Shown here piece after piece: positions 26,197 through 34,800 of a DNA stretch of 64,000 bases. Every line of letters starts with the position of its first letter. Within the stretch, counting starts at the first letter, position 1. Source of the DNA: Pelagibius sp. Alg239-R121. GTDB lineage: Bacteria > Pseudomonadota > Alphaproteobacteria > Kiloniellales > Kiloniellaceae. The DNA lies in NCBI RefSeq assembly GCF_947331435.1, contig NZ_CAMZOF010000011.1:186001-250000 (forward strand), read 5' to 3'. Made by a program: the position numbers and the translations under genes. The notes below the pieces were generated by a model. It ran no database searches. It saw nothing but the letters and a program-made list of their open reading frames with translations, and had not been told where the DNA came from.

Positions 26197-27540
26197 ATGA
26201 TCGCAACACAGATCATAAATCGGGGGGTGCCAGAGGCAATCGTCGAACGACAAAAAGCCACGTTTATAAAGCGAAGAGTTAATTTCTCCGAAATCTCGGA
26301 GCGCAGCAAATTTAAGTCCTATCCTCTTGTGCTGTTCTTAGGCTGTCCTGATGCCTTATCTGACCAAATAGTTTTGGAAGCGGGTGCCTGTGGCACCCGG
26401 ATTGCCGCTGTTCTACCCTCGGACTGTAACCCGGATCCGCATGCGGTCTGGTCTCTGGTGACGCGCGGCTGCGAAGATGTTCAGATCTGGTCTGACGACA
26501 CCTGCGCCGACCGCATATCCAATCGCGTGTCGCGGTGGCTGAAGGTTGAATCCCGCGTACGTTCCCTGGATTTCCAAAAAGTCGCGCTCGGACAAAGTGT
26601 ATGCTGGATCCGGGCCATGCGCCGGATTGCTGAAGCAGCACTCTACTCCGACGCGCCTGTCTTGCTCACCGGCGAAACCGGGACTGGCAAGGAAGTCGTG
26701 GCGCGCGCCATGACCTACCTCATCTCAGGCGCGCCGGACACCATGAGAGTCGTGGATTGCGCCACCCTGTCACCCGACCTTATCGGCAGCGAACTTTTCG
26801 GCCATGAACGAGGCGCCTTCACGGGCGCGACTTCCATGCGTGAGGGCGCGATCGCCCTTGCCGATGGCGGCGTTCTGTTCCTGGACGAAATCGGTGAATT
26901 GCCCATTGACTTGCAGGCGCAGTTCCTGCGTGTGCTGCAGGAGGGTACCTATCGCCGGCTGGGTGGCAACACCTGGCGAGAAAGCCGGTTCCGCCTGATC
27001 TGCGCCACCAATCGGAATCTCGAGACTGCGATGCAGGAAGGGCGTTTCCGGTCCGATCTTTATCACCGAATTGCGGCGCTGACGGTTCATCTGCCACCAC
27101 TTGCAGACCGCCCCGAAGACATCATACCGCTTTCAACGCGCTTCGTGCGTGCCGCAGCCGGGCTGAACGCCGATCCGGTTTTCGATCCCATTGTGCGTGA
27201 CCACCTGCTTGACCTGTCTCCAGACGGCAACGTGCGGGCCTTGCAGCAGCTCTGCCGTCGTATCGCCGTCGGCTTGACCGGAACCGCCGTGTCAGTCGGA
27301 GATCTGATTGCAGCCCTCCCGGATACGCGGAATTCACGACCACCCAGCACCCCTCTGCACAAGGCTGTGGAGACGATGGTCGAACTTGGCCGCAGCCTCG
27401 CCGAGATCAAGGAAAGCGCCGCCGAACAGGCCGTAACGGCCGCGCTGCGATTGGAAGCCGGATCTGTTTCCAAGGCGGCCCGGCGACTGGGAATTACGCC
27501 GCGCGCGATCCATCTGCGGCGCAGCAAACATGATGTTTGA
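26197..27540 (+). CDS. sigma-54-dependent enhancer-binding regulator
   Basis: 447 residues. The N-terminal part (about 1-125) is a divergent sensing domain I do not recognise; it is receiver-sized but lacks an evident phospho-Asp pocket. The AAA+ domain follows with GETGTGKE (Walker A, 159-166), GAFTGA (206-211, the loop that contacts sigma-54) and LFLDEIGE (Walker B, 227-234). The C-terminus has a Fis-type helix-turn-helix (GSVSKAARRLGITPRAIHLR). It should remodel sigma-54 RNA polymerase at a -24/-12 promoter. A matching promoter lies at 33943-33958, in front of the convergent five-gene operon that ends 18 bp away. Confidence 0.9.
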   Translation: MIATQIINRGVPEAIVERQKATFIKRRVNFSEISERSKFKSYPLVLFLGCPDALSDQIVLEAGACGTRIAAVLPSDCNPDPHAVWSLVTRGCEDVQIWSDDTCADRISNRVSRWLKVESRVRSLDFQKVALGQSVCWIRAMRRIAEAALYSDAPVLLTGETGTGKEVVARAMTYLISGAPDTMRVVDCATLSPDLIGSELFGHERGAFTGATSMREGAIALADGGVLFLDEIGELPIDLQAQFLRVLQEGTYRRLGGNTWRESRFRLICATNRNLETAMQEGRFRSDLYHRIAALTVHLPPLADRPEDIIPLSTRFVRAAAGLNADPVFDPIVRDHLLDLSPDGNVRALQQLCRRIAVGLTGTAVSVGDLIAALPDTRNSRPPSTPLHKAVETMVELGRSLAEIKESAAEQAVTAALRLEAGSVSKAARRLGITPRAIHLRRSKHDV

Positions 27541-27557
27541 TGGACGTCGCACGTCCG

Positions 27558-28607
27558 TCACGACACCCAGGCTGTGATATCCCGTTTTACCCTGTCGGTT
27601 ATCCGTGTCGCAGATGACGAAATCACGTTGTCGTCATCGTCCAGCGTGCAGGCATGATTGATGCCGATCAGATTGCGGACGCCCTTCCAGCGCAGCCATA
27701 CCGGCCCGCCGCTCATTCCGGGTGCCACGTCATGATCAAGCGTCAACTGCGCAAAAATCGCAGGTGCCGAGCCGGCCGATCGGACGCGGTCGAAGGAATA
27801 CCATGGCACAGAGCCGCGATCTGCGGATCTGCAGGCAGAGAGGTCCGTTTGGGAGATCGATCCTCTTCTCGGACGACCCATGCACTTGTCTCCGGGATAA
27901 CCGACGGCATTGACCTTCACATTCTTAACCCGCTTGGGCGAAAGTACACGTATCCGCGTTCGTCCGCGATGCGTCGACACGCCCCAGTTTCCAAGCCGGC
28001 GGTTTTTGAGAGCCTTGAACCGCCGGCGCCCGATAGGGGCCGCCAGCTTGATCACGGCGTAGTCCAGGTGTGCAAACTGTCTGCCGCTCTTTTGCATGGC
28101 AGAGCGAAACAGCGAGTTTGTTCGAAAGGCTGTCCCCTGGCTCCACCCAAAGGGCATGGTATCGGCCGCGCGGCTTCTGCGACGTCGCCGGCGCCCATTC
28201 AGTCCGGGAATAACAACCACGGCACCGGCATCGATCGCGCGCAGGAATTTGCCGTCATCATCCTCCACGGCATCCATCAAAACGTGCGCCGCCGTCAGCA
28301 CGAACTGATCCGCGATCAACAGGCCGCTTCCTTCGGTGTAACTCACCGCGCCCGTATCCGGATCGACGTAAGCAACCTGAAGCTTGCAGAGCCAGCGGTT
28401 GGGAGCAGCCAGCATATGGCGCAAAGCGGCGCGGTCGTCATCGCCATCGTTGCAGATATCGAGCGTATTCGCTGGCGGCAGGCTGATCGCCGTCTCATCA
28501 AACCGAATACGGTCGGGAACCATCCCCTCGAACACCTCGTCCGGATTGTCCAGATCGACCCATTGATCTTCATCTTCAGCAGCGGCCTGTTTGTTTGCCT
28601 GTTGCAT
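27558..28607 (-). CDS. trypsin-fold serine protease (V8/S1B-like)
   Basis: 349 residues with a chymotrypsin-type triad: His108 (FVLTAAHVL), Asp182 (HLDYAVIKL) and Ser299 (APGMSGGPVW). An acidic N-terminal extension (residues 1-60) could be a propeptide; a run of arginines (GRRRRRRSR, 138-146) is inserted between the His and the Asp. No signal peptide is visible. The closest type I can name is the glutamyl endopeptidase-like S1B group, but specificity is not deducible. ATG 28607 (GGAGAC upstream) was preferred over an ATG six codons earlier that overlaps this site. Last gene of the sigma-54-linked operon. Confidence 0.85.
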   Translation of the reverse strand: MQQANKQAAAEDEDQWVDLDNPDEVFEGMVPDRIRFDETAISLPPANTLDICNDGDDDRAALRHMLAAPNRWLCKLQVAYVDPDTGAVSYTEGSGLLIADQFVLTAAHVLMDAVEDDDGKFLRAIDAGAVVVIPGLNGRRRRRRSRAADTMPFGWSQGTAFRTNSLFRSAMQKSGRQFAHLDYAVIKLAAPIGRRRFKALKNRRLGNWGVSTHRGRTRIRVLSPKRVKNVKVNAVGYPGDKCMGRPRRGSISQTDLSACRSADRGSVPWYSFDRVRSAGSAPAIFAQLTLDHDVAPGMSGGPVWLRWKGVRNLIGINHACTLDDDDNVISSSATRITDRVKRDITAWVS

Positions 28608-28671
28608 AACAATGTCTCCTTCCACGCGCCGGCGTCACCTACCAACACTTCGACGCCTCCAGACGAGTACC

Positions 28672-29850
28672 TCAGAGATCGAGCCTGCAACCGGGCCTGT
28701 GGCCGCAGCAGGCTTTTATCCTCGGGTATTTGAAATTGCAGAAGCGCAACATCGTCTCGGATTGGGGAAACTCGTGCGGATCGACACCTTTTTTCCGCTT
28801 CAGAACGGCCCACAGGGCGTTGAAGGCGTGCTTGACGAAGGATGCCTTACCGCCCGCATCCGAAACTGCTTTTAGCAACACTTTCAGGGTCCTCGGATTC
28901 TCGCGCTTCATTGTCTGTATCCTGCGGCGCATCTTTTGATAGCCGGTCGAGAAACCGTCCCGGATATTGAGTGGAATCCCCCTGGGTTTTCGCAACTCGT
29001 CCGACGATCTTTTTTTCCCGGCCGCAGTGTCAACCAGGGCGTAAGCCATGCCCATGGCAACTCCCCTGACAACGAAAGGCCGGTCCTGCCGCTCTGTATC
29101 AAACTGCCGAAACACCTGAAGGATAAATCCTGGTCCTATGGGATTAGCTGAGCCAACCAAGCCATCTACAGCCGCCTTTAAACCTTCAATCGCGAACTTC
29201 GCTATCTTCAGATTTCGCTTCCACGCAGAGTCCGAAGGCTTCTCGCCTAAAATCGCCCAAACCATCAGCTTGGCCGTGGCCGCATCGATCGGCGTTTTGG
29301 GCACCGAACGGGGCTTCGGACGTGGTTTAGGCCTCTTTTTGGGAGCCCGGCGCGCCCTAAGGAATATCTCCACCCGCCGGTTTAGGGCGCGGTCCCGGCG
29401 CGACTTCTGGCTGACACTGGTCGATGAGTAAGCTATTCCTCGCCAGGGTTCGTTGTCAGACCGGCCGTCCGTAACGATCCTTACGCGTTTGGCAACACCA
29501 GAGTCGAGAAGAAGAATCAACTCGTTTCCGGCATTACCTGCACGCTTTATGGCGCGATGTTCCAACTGCTTACGCGAGGTGCCGCGCCATGTCGAAGAAT
29601 GACCAACAATACGCACTTTGGTAATCGGCGTTGACGTCCGAAAACTTCGCGCGATCTTCGCCGCGATCCATTTCAAATGCGCCTGATGCTGCTTCGTCGG
29701 CCTGGCACCGAATGCCGGAAAGCAATGCAGCACGTAGGGATTTCCAGGCGTAACGCAGGAGCGCCCCCCCGACGCCTCCAACTCCGCTTCAGGCGCGACC
29801 AATCCATGAGCGGTATCGACGCCGGTTTCGGAATAGCTGTCATAAATCAT
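28672..29850 (-). CDS. OmpA-like domain protein of the sigma-54-linked operon
   Basis: 392 residues. An OmpA C-terminal-like domain spans about 40-165: KVRIVGHSSTWRG, a RA-rich helix, RVRIVTDGRSDNEPW and RALNRRVEIFLRARR, which matches the closing RNRRVEI motif of peptidoglycan-binding domains. After a basic, proline-rich linker (KKRPKPRPKPR) comes a helical domain (about 190-392) of unknown type. No signal peptide or lipobox is seen, so export, if any, is non-classical. ATG 29850 has AGGAGG five bases upstream. A 144-bp gap separates it from the preceding gene. Confidence 0.75.
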   Translation of the reverse strand: MIYDSYSETGVDTAHGLVAPEAELEASGGRSCVTPGNPYVLHCFPAFGARPTKQHQAHLKWIAAKIARSFRTSTPITKVRIVGHSSTWRGTSRKQLEHRAIKRAGNAGNELILLLDSGVAKRVRIVTDGRSDNEPWRGIAYSSTSVSQKSRRDRALNRRVEIFLRARRAPKKRPKPRPKPRSVPKTPIDAATAKLMVWAILGEKPSDSAWKRNLKIAKFAIEGLKAAVDGLVGSANPIGPGFILQVFRQFDTERQDRPFVVRGVAMGMAYALVDTAAGKKRSSDELRKPRGIPLNIRDGFSTGYQKMRRRIQTMKRENPRTLKVLLKAVSDAGGKASFVKHAFNALWAVLKRKKGVDPHEFPQSETMLRFCNFKYPRIKACCGHRPGCRLDL

Positions 29851-29994
29851 ATCAGCCTCCTAGGAATTCGAAGACCAGAGTGCTCGAGTTGTGGGCTTAA
29901 AGAGCTGTCTTAAAATCAAGCTCGATTGGCTCGGCTTCCGGGATCGCGGTCATCTAAATACCCGACCCCGGAAACCTTGCGCACTGCACCGGTC

Positions 29995-31863
29995 TTACTT
30001 GGCAGGTGCAGCAATCTTCGCCTGTGCGTTCAGCAGGGCTGCCGGACTGGTTCTGCGGCGTTCGAGCAGCGACTGATTGGCCTGGTCACCGTCAGCGGAC
30101 AGATCGACGCCTGTGACGGCACGGTAGGCATTGTTGTAGGCCTGCAGTTCCTGGCGCCAATACTGAGCCCAGACCATGGCGACATTTTCGTCAATCTCGT
30201 CGCTCCAGTTACCGAAGCGGATCGACAGCAGAATCATCTCTCCGTACACAGCTAGATCCTGGAAGTGCCGGATCGAGGCGCCGCGCCAACCCATCAGATC
30301 TCGCATCTGCTCGACTGCCGGCATCCACTCTTCCGGATAGGGGACCATTGCGCGCCTGCTCAGGAAATCGCGCGTTTCGGGGCGGGCCAGCAGCCACTGT
30401 TCGATCAGCATTTCCTGCCGCGCCGTCCAGGGTAACTCTCCGTACTGGTTATGGGCGCCTTGGGCGAGCAACAGATGACACTCCTTCAGCGCATTGAGCA
30501 GCGGATAACCGTCAGGCACCTTTGTGGTATCGGCTTGCTCCTTAAAAAAGATGGAGACCCGATGAAGCAGACTGTGGAACGAGGGCAAGAAACCGATGCG
30601 GCTATCCGCCGGCTCAATCTTCGGAACAGCTTTGCCGACGATGGTAAATCCGTAGTGATGATCGTATTCGTAGGCGCGCCGGGCCAGCGTGAGCCGATTG
30701 TGTTCGTCCTGGACATACCCCCAGATGATGTTGCTGAGCGGGCGCAGGGGATCGAGGTTCATAGAGGCGAGCGGATTGCCGCCTGCCGCTGTCCTCTTCA
30801 GAGTGCGGTTCTGGAACCGCATACTGATCGCTTTCAGTGTCTGAACCAGCATCCCTTCTTCATTCCAATAGGACCAGATCAGTTCGAGCAGAACCGGTGG
30901 TGCAATCCGGGATTTCAAGATGCCGTAACAGCCCTCGGTCGGGGCGCCCGGCGGCTTGAGCGGAATTTCCGAGAGTCTGTCCCGGATCACCGCAAAATAA
31001 GGAAAGGTGCGCGTCTCGTCGTCCAAACTGGTCAGATAAGCGTCTCGATTGCTCTCCAGATCAGCTTTCGCCTCTTCGTCGGATGAACCCGCCAGCTGTG
31101 GCAGCCGGCGCCTTTCCTCCTTGCCGTCAAAAGCAATGTCTTGGTGGGCTATGCCGGTCTCGTGCATCAGGAATGCTTCAGTCGCCTTTTTCAGAATTTC
31201 ATAGGCGTCGGTACCCCGGTAGCGCAGCTCGCCGAGGTCGCGCGCCGGGTCGCTGGAGGTCTCGGGGACTTTTCCGTCGCACATCACCGCATCGACGAAC
31301 TTTTTGTAATTGTTGAAGCCGATCGCTTCGGCCCGGTTGCGGATAATGGCCCATAGAGCCTTTTGCGGCCCCAACGGCGGATGTTGCCGCTGCAGACGAA
31401 TTGCGTCACCGGGCAGACCCTGCTTGAGAGCCGCAACGCCCGCGTCGATTTTTTCGAGCACTTCGTTGGGCAATGCCGCCGGTGTCACCTCGATGCTATG
31501 GCTCAGCACAATGGGGTCGCCAGCCGTATCCGGCGATGGCGGCGTTGCCGCGCGGCTGCGCTTTTGGCCCCGGGTGGAAGATGGCTTTGGCGGCGTGCCA
31601 GGATCGGCGGACCCCTGAGTGATCGTCGCACGGATGATATAGGATGCCGCCATCTCCGGCGGCGATGTCCATACGGTTTTCAGACCCGCCTTGCTGTCCG
31701 GATCAAAACCACCCCGATCAGGATCGGCAGACCAGGCCACCACAAAATTCACGTCTTCCGTCGTTTTGACCTCGAGTGTAACGGCACCGTTGGGAACCTG
31801 GGTGCGGTGCGAGGCAACGAGTTTGAAGTTTTCGGCGACAAACTTTCCATTTTCGCTAGGCAT
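29995..31863 (-). CDS. 622-residue protein of unknown family
   Basis: Large soluble protein. The N-terminal 70 residues look beta-rich (VPNGAVTLEVKTTEDVNFVV), followed by a low-complexity linker (PGTPPKPSSTRGQKRSR) and a long mostly helical region with many aromatic residues. The part around GYVQDEHNRLTLARRAYEYD and GFLPSFHSLLHRVSIFF looks structured and conserved in character. No signal peptide, membrane helix or catalytic motif is recognised. ATG 31863 has GGAGG eight bases upstream; earlier in-frame starts overlap the preceding gene. It lies 22 bp after the metallopeptidase-like gene. Confidence 0.75.
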   Translation of the reverse strand: MPSENGKFVAENFKLVASHRTQVPNGAVTLEVKTTEDVNFVVAWSADPDRGGFDPDSKAGLKTVWTSPPEMAASYIIRATITQGSADPGTPPKPSSTRGQKRSRAATPPSPDTAGDPIVLSHSIEVTPAALPNEVLEKIDAGVAALKQGLPGDAIRLQRQHPPLGPQKALWAIIRNRAEAIGFNNYKKFVDAVMCDGKVPETSSDPARDLGELRYRGTDAYEILKKATEAFLMHETGIAHQDIAFDGKEERRRLPQLAGSSDEEAKADLESNRDAYLTSLDDETRTFPYFAVIRDRLSEIPLKPPGAPTEGCYGILKSRIAPPVLLELIWSYWNEEGMLVQTLKAISMRFQNRTLKRTAAGGNPLASMNLDPLRPLSNIIWGYVQDEHNRLTLARRAYEYDHHYGFTIVGKAVPKIEPADSRIGFLPSFHSLLHRVSIFFKEQADTTKVPDGYPLLNALKECHLLLAQGAHNQYGELPWTARQEMLIEQWLLARPETRDFLSRRAMVPYPEEWMPAVEQMRDLMGWRGASIRHFQDLAVYGEMILLSIRFGNWSDEIDENVAMVWAQYWRQELQAYNNAYRAVTGVDLSADGDQANQSLLERRRTSPAALLNAQAKIAAPAK

Positions 31864-31885
31864 CGTCCTTTTCCTCCAATATGCG

Positions 31886-33163
31886 TCAGTGCGAACAACC
31901 GCAGTGCTTGGCGAATTGCCGCTGAATCGCCCAAGTTCTGAGCAAATCGCCGGCGACACGTGCTTCGTCTTCCGGCGAGATCTGACTGTCCGCCCGTGCC
32001 TGTCCCAAGACCGCCAAAGCGGCAGTAGGCTTGAGGCGCGTAAGGCGGCGCGCAGACAGTTTCGTTTTCATCGCGAGAGACCGCAGGGTTTTCGGCTGCC
32101 GGTCGGCGAGCGGAAATATTTCACGCAGACTGCGCCCGCGAAGCGCGGCAGGACGGTGGCTCACCAACAAGGCCACGAAATCCGGGATCGATTGCTCTAC
32201 GTCCCTAAAGACCTCCCGGATCCTCGGGTCCAATCCACCCGGCGGGTAGAGCCGCGACCAGACCCGAAGCAAATCATCCCATTGCGGGTCGGGGTAAAGC
32301 GTCCGTCCCAAAGTGGCGCTCAACCGCACCCGGACCCAGGGCGGCGGATGGGGATCGTCGAGAGAGAGCCTGAAGATGAAGGCGCGCGGCAGAGCCACAA
32401 CACCGATCATGCCGTAGGTCGCGCCGATTCCGAGTTGTGCGACCGACCAATAGTCCGCCACGATTTCGGAGATCCAGCGTTCCCAGAGTTTCCAGGCGGA
32501 CTGCCGGCGGCCCGTCGCCTCGTGCTTGGCCTGAAGAGCTGGTCGAAGCGAGTCGACCAATCCCAGCAATGCGGCCCCCTGATGTCCCACCTCGTGGACC
32601 AGGGAACCTCCCACGCTGCTTCCAACCATACGCTCCCTGGGCACGCGGATGATCGCCACCGGGTTCAAGCCGCCGCCGGGAAGCCTGGTCCGCGCCCGGC
32701 GTATCGCGGCGCCAATGCCCCGATCCAGATAGCAAAGCAGAGGCGGCGACCGATAGGGCGCCTGGGATATCGCAAGGGCGTCGTCGGCAAGAACGTCGAG
32801 ACCCGCAAGCCACACGCCAAATTCATGCTCGCTTCGCTGTGTCAGGACATCCGCGAACAGATCGAACTGCGTCAGCAGTTTTTGAAACTGCAAGCGAACC
32901 ACCGTGAAACGGCGTTGTGCGACATGATCTTCCGCCGCCTTCCCTCCTGGCCCATTAAGCCAGGCGAGAAGCTCCGACAGCATGCCCGTGAGCCGGTGCT
33001 TTGCACTTTCCAGAAAGATCTCGATCTGTTGGCGTGCCGCCACCGCCGGCGCAGCTGCCCCGACCATCGGCATGTGCAAAGCAAACGGCTTGACTTGCTC
33101 GAGGCGGGTCATCAAGGCACCCGCATCGTGGGTCAACAGCCGGGCAGCGGCGGGGGAGACCAT
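31886..33163 (-). CDS. putative zinc metallopeptidase (HExxH)
   Basis: 425 residues. SLVHEVGHQ gives His190, Glu191 and His194 of a zincin motif, and Glu233 with Asp237 in WISEIVADYW is well placed as third ligand (EhxAD type). Other parts are helical with no signal peptide or membrane helix, and the protein ends in HCGCSH. I do not know the family by name. It starts four bases after the stop of the acidic/cationic protein gene, so it is co-transcribed and probably coupled. Confidence 0.7.
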   Translation of the reverse strand: MVSPAAARLLTHDAGALMTRLEQVKPFALHMPMVGAAAPAVAARQQIEIFLESAKHRLTGMLSELLAWLNGPGGKAAEDHVAQRRFTVVRLQFQKLLTQFDLFADVLTQRSEHEFGVWLAGLDVLADDALAISQAPYRSPPLLCYLDRGIGAAIRRARTRLPGGGLNPVAIIRVPRERMVGSSVGGSLVHEVGHQGAALLGLVDSLRPALQAKHEATGRRQSAWKLWERWISEIVADYWSVAQLGIGATYGMIGVVALPRAFIFRLSLDDPHPPPWVRVRLSATLGRTLYPDPQWDDLLRVWSRLYPPGGLDPRIREVFRDVEQSIPDFVALLVSHRPAALRGRSLREIFPLADRQPKTLRSLAMKTKLSARRLTRLKPTAALAVLGQARADSQISPEDEARVAGDLLRTWAIQRQFAKHCGCSH

Positions 33164-33167
33164 TGCC

Positions 33168-33890
33168 TCACACGCCCATCAGGACAATACGGCGTCCGCG
33201 ACGAATCCATCGTCCCGCATTGCGCATTCCTTTTCGACCGACACCGGCACCTCGAGCCAACCCGGGTGCATGCCGGCGCACGGCCTGCTGTACCGCGCCA
33301 CGCGCCGCTTCATCGTCCTCGATTTCTTCTGGCATATCGGCGGCTGCAAGTGCCGCTTCGCCGGTCATTCGAACGACCCGGCGGGCCACTTCGAATTCCT
33401 GATCCTCAGGACTCATGCCTTCGAGTTCGAGACCAAATGCCCTGCCCGCGCCGGATGCCAGGCGTCCGCCGATCGCAGCCCCAACAGGACCGCCGAAGAA
33501 ACCGCCTGCAGCGCGGCCTGCGCCCTTTAAGGCACGCCGTGCAACCGAGCGAAGTCCGCGACGTAAACGCCGCCCGAGCCGGCCCCGGATCGCCCGCCTT
33601 GCCCTTTTTTTGAGCTTGCGAAATCCGCGCCTTAACGCACGGCCAAAGAACATTTCGAGCTCTGCGTCATCCGAGACTTCGAGCAATTCCAGAGCGAGCT
33701 CCATTTCCTCGCCTTCATCGAAAACGGACGTACCGGCAGAGCTTTCCCACTCTCCTTCCAACTCGCCCAATTCTTCTTCGTCGTCTTCGAATTCGTACTC
33801 GCCGAGTTCTTCTTCGTCTTCGAACTCCTCTTCATATTCGAGCTCGTCATCGAAGTCGGCTTCGAGTCGCGTTCGATCCAAGTTATGCAT
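33168..33890 (-). CDS. acidic-cationic glycine-rich protein, first gene of the sigma-54-linked operon
   Basis: 240 residues with extreme charge segregation. Residues 10-80 are dominated by Asp/Glu. Residues 84-123 are dominated by Arg/Lys (RALRRGFRKLKKRARRAIRG). Residues 123-150 form a glycine-zipper-like stretch (GAGRAAGGFFGGPVGAAIGG). A helical region follows, then an Arg-rich C-terminus ending RWIRRGRRIVLMGV. Such glycine/alanine stretches insert into membranes in several toxins; the acidic N-terminus could mask the cationic part. That role is inference. ATG 33890 has GGAGATAAG upstream, and a sigma-54 promoter lies 53 bp further. Confidence 0.75.
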   Translation of the reverse strand: MHNLDRTRLEADFDDELEYEEEFEDEEELGEYEFEDDEEELGELEGEWESSAGTSVFDEGEEMELALELLEVSDDAELEMFFGRALRRGFRKLKKRARRAIRGRLGRRLRRGLRSVARRALKGAGRAAGGFFGGPVGAAIGGRLASGAGRAFGLELEGMSPEDQEFEVARRVVRMTGEAALAAADMPEEIEDDEAARGAVQQAVRRHAPGLARGAGVGRKGMRNAGRWIRRGRRIVLMGV

Positions 33891-33942
33891 GACTTATCTC
33901 CATGAATGCGCAAACGAACCAAGGGGAATGCACAGATCACGG

Positions 33943-33958
33943 AGCAAGCATCATGCCA
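33943..33958 (-). promoter_or_regulatory. sigma-54 (-24/-12) promoter
   Basis: On the minus strand the sequence TGGCATGATGCTTGCT matches the sigma-54 consensus TGGCACG-N4-TTGCW at every fixed position but one (T for C), with exact spacing between GG and GC. Transcription would begin about 43 bp before the ATG at 33890. The rest of the spacer up to the MarR gene (33959-34196) shows no gene. Confidence 0.75.
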
Positions 33959-34196
33959 TGTGTATTTTATCGATTTTTCAATAGCTTAAGAATTTTCACC
34001 TGGGAAGCTGGGTTCGCATCTTCAGGACTTTTCAAAACATTCCGCGAATCCCGCTTCACACCTTTGCCGCTGCACTTTGTCGCGCGGGTGTCCCGTCTGC
34101 GTCAGATGACAAAGCCTGATAGCTTCGCCCCTGCGCAAAAAACGACGCAGCGGTTTTCAACGTGGCGGCATGGACCTACGCCTGCCCCTTCGTGCG

Positions 34197-34646
34197 TTAA
34201 AAGGCCTTTGGATCGAGATGAGCAGCCCAGCGCTCAAGCAGGCTGCGCAAGGCAGCGGCGTCCTGTTTGCCGAGCACTTTGACAGCTTCCTGATCCAGAG
34301 CCTCGAAGACGGACACGGTGTCCTGAACCAGATCCCTGCCCCGGCGCGTAAAGCAGACGCGCATGGCACGACCGTCTGTTTCATCCGGCTGCCGAGTCAC
34401 ATATCCCTGCGCCTCGAGTTCTTGAACCAGTTTGCTGACCGCCTGTTTTGAAATTCTCAGACGCTCGGCGAGTGCCGTCACGCGGCTGCCCTCGGCCTCG
34501 ATGTGCACCAGCAGGGATTTCTGCGCAGGCGGCAGGTTATGGCTAACATTTCCCCGCTCTTCGAGCCGGCGCTGGTAAGCCATGGACAAGCGCGTCACCA
34601 GCCGGCCGATAAGCCGCGAGCGACGCTGATCAAGATTCTCCTGCAT
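34197..34646 (-). CDS. MarR-family transcriptional regulator
   Basis: 149 residues with the winged-helix MarR fold (SRVTALAERLRISKQAVSKL, then YVTRQPDETDGRAMRVCFT with the wing Asp/Arg). It is divergent from a pair of SDR genes. Two near-identical palindromes lie in the shared promoter region, pointing to autoregulation and control of the SDRs. The inducer is unknown. Confidence 0.9.
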   Translation of the reverse strand: MQENLDQRRSRLIGRLVTRLSMAYQRRLEERGNVSHNLPPAQKSLLVHIEAEGSRVTALAERLRISKQAVSKLVQELEAQGYVTRQPDETDGRAMRVCFTRRGRDLVQDTVSVFEALDQEAVKVLGKQDAAALRSLLERWAAHLDPKAF

Positions 34647-34674
34647 GACCGCACTATGGTCAGGTGCGTTAATT

Positions 34675-34693
34675 TTGTCAATTTAGTTGACTA
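34675..34693. promoter_or_regulatory. MarR-type operator 1
   Basis: TTGTCAATTTAGTTGACTA has the half-sites GTCAA / TTGAC around five bases. It matches the complement of the element at 34717-34735 at 17 of 19 positions and lies 29 bp before the MarR gene start. Confidence 0.7.
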
Positions 34694-34716
34694 ATTGAAA
34701 ATAATCTCCTAATAAA

Positions 34717-34735
34717 TAGTCAACCAAATTGACTA
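34717..34735. promoter_or_regulatory. MarR-type operator 2
   Basis: TAGTCAACCAAATTGACTA has the extended half-sites TAGTCAA / TTGACTA. It lies 66 bp before the SDR start and is 42 bp centre to centre (four helical turns) from operator 1, so both sites face the same side of the DNA. Confidence 0.7.
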
Positions 34736-34800
34736 TATGGCCGGTTCACTGGGACTGTCGATTTTCATCAATTCGCCCCAAGGCCAACAGGGATCTCCCT

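Noticed and set aside
31691-33613. 640-codon plus-strand frame across three minus-strand genes
   Set aside because: It spans several gene boundaries of the minus-strand operon, each of which has its own ribosome site; the composition is Arg/Pro-rich.
26197-33890. Naming the sigma-54-linked operon as a contractile injection or type VI system
   Set aside because: There is no sheath, tube, baseplate, spike or ClpV-type gene; only isolated proteases and an OmpA-like domain are present.
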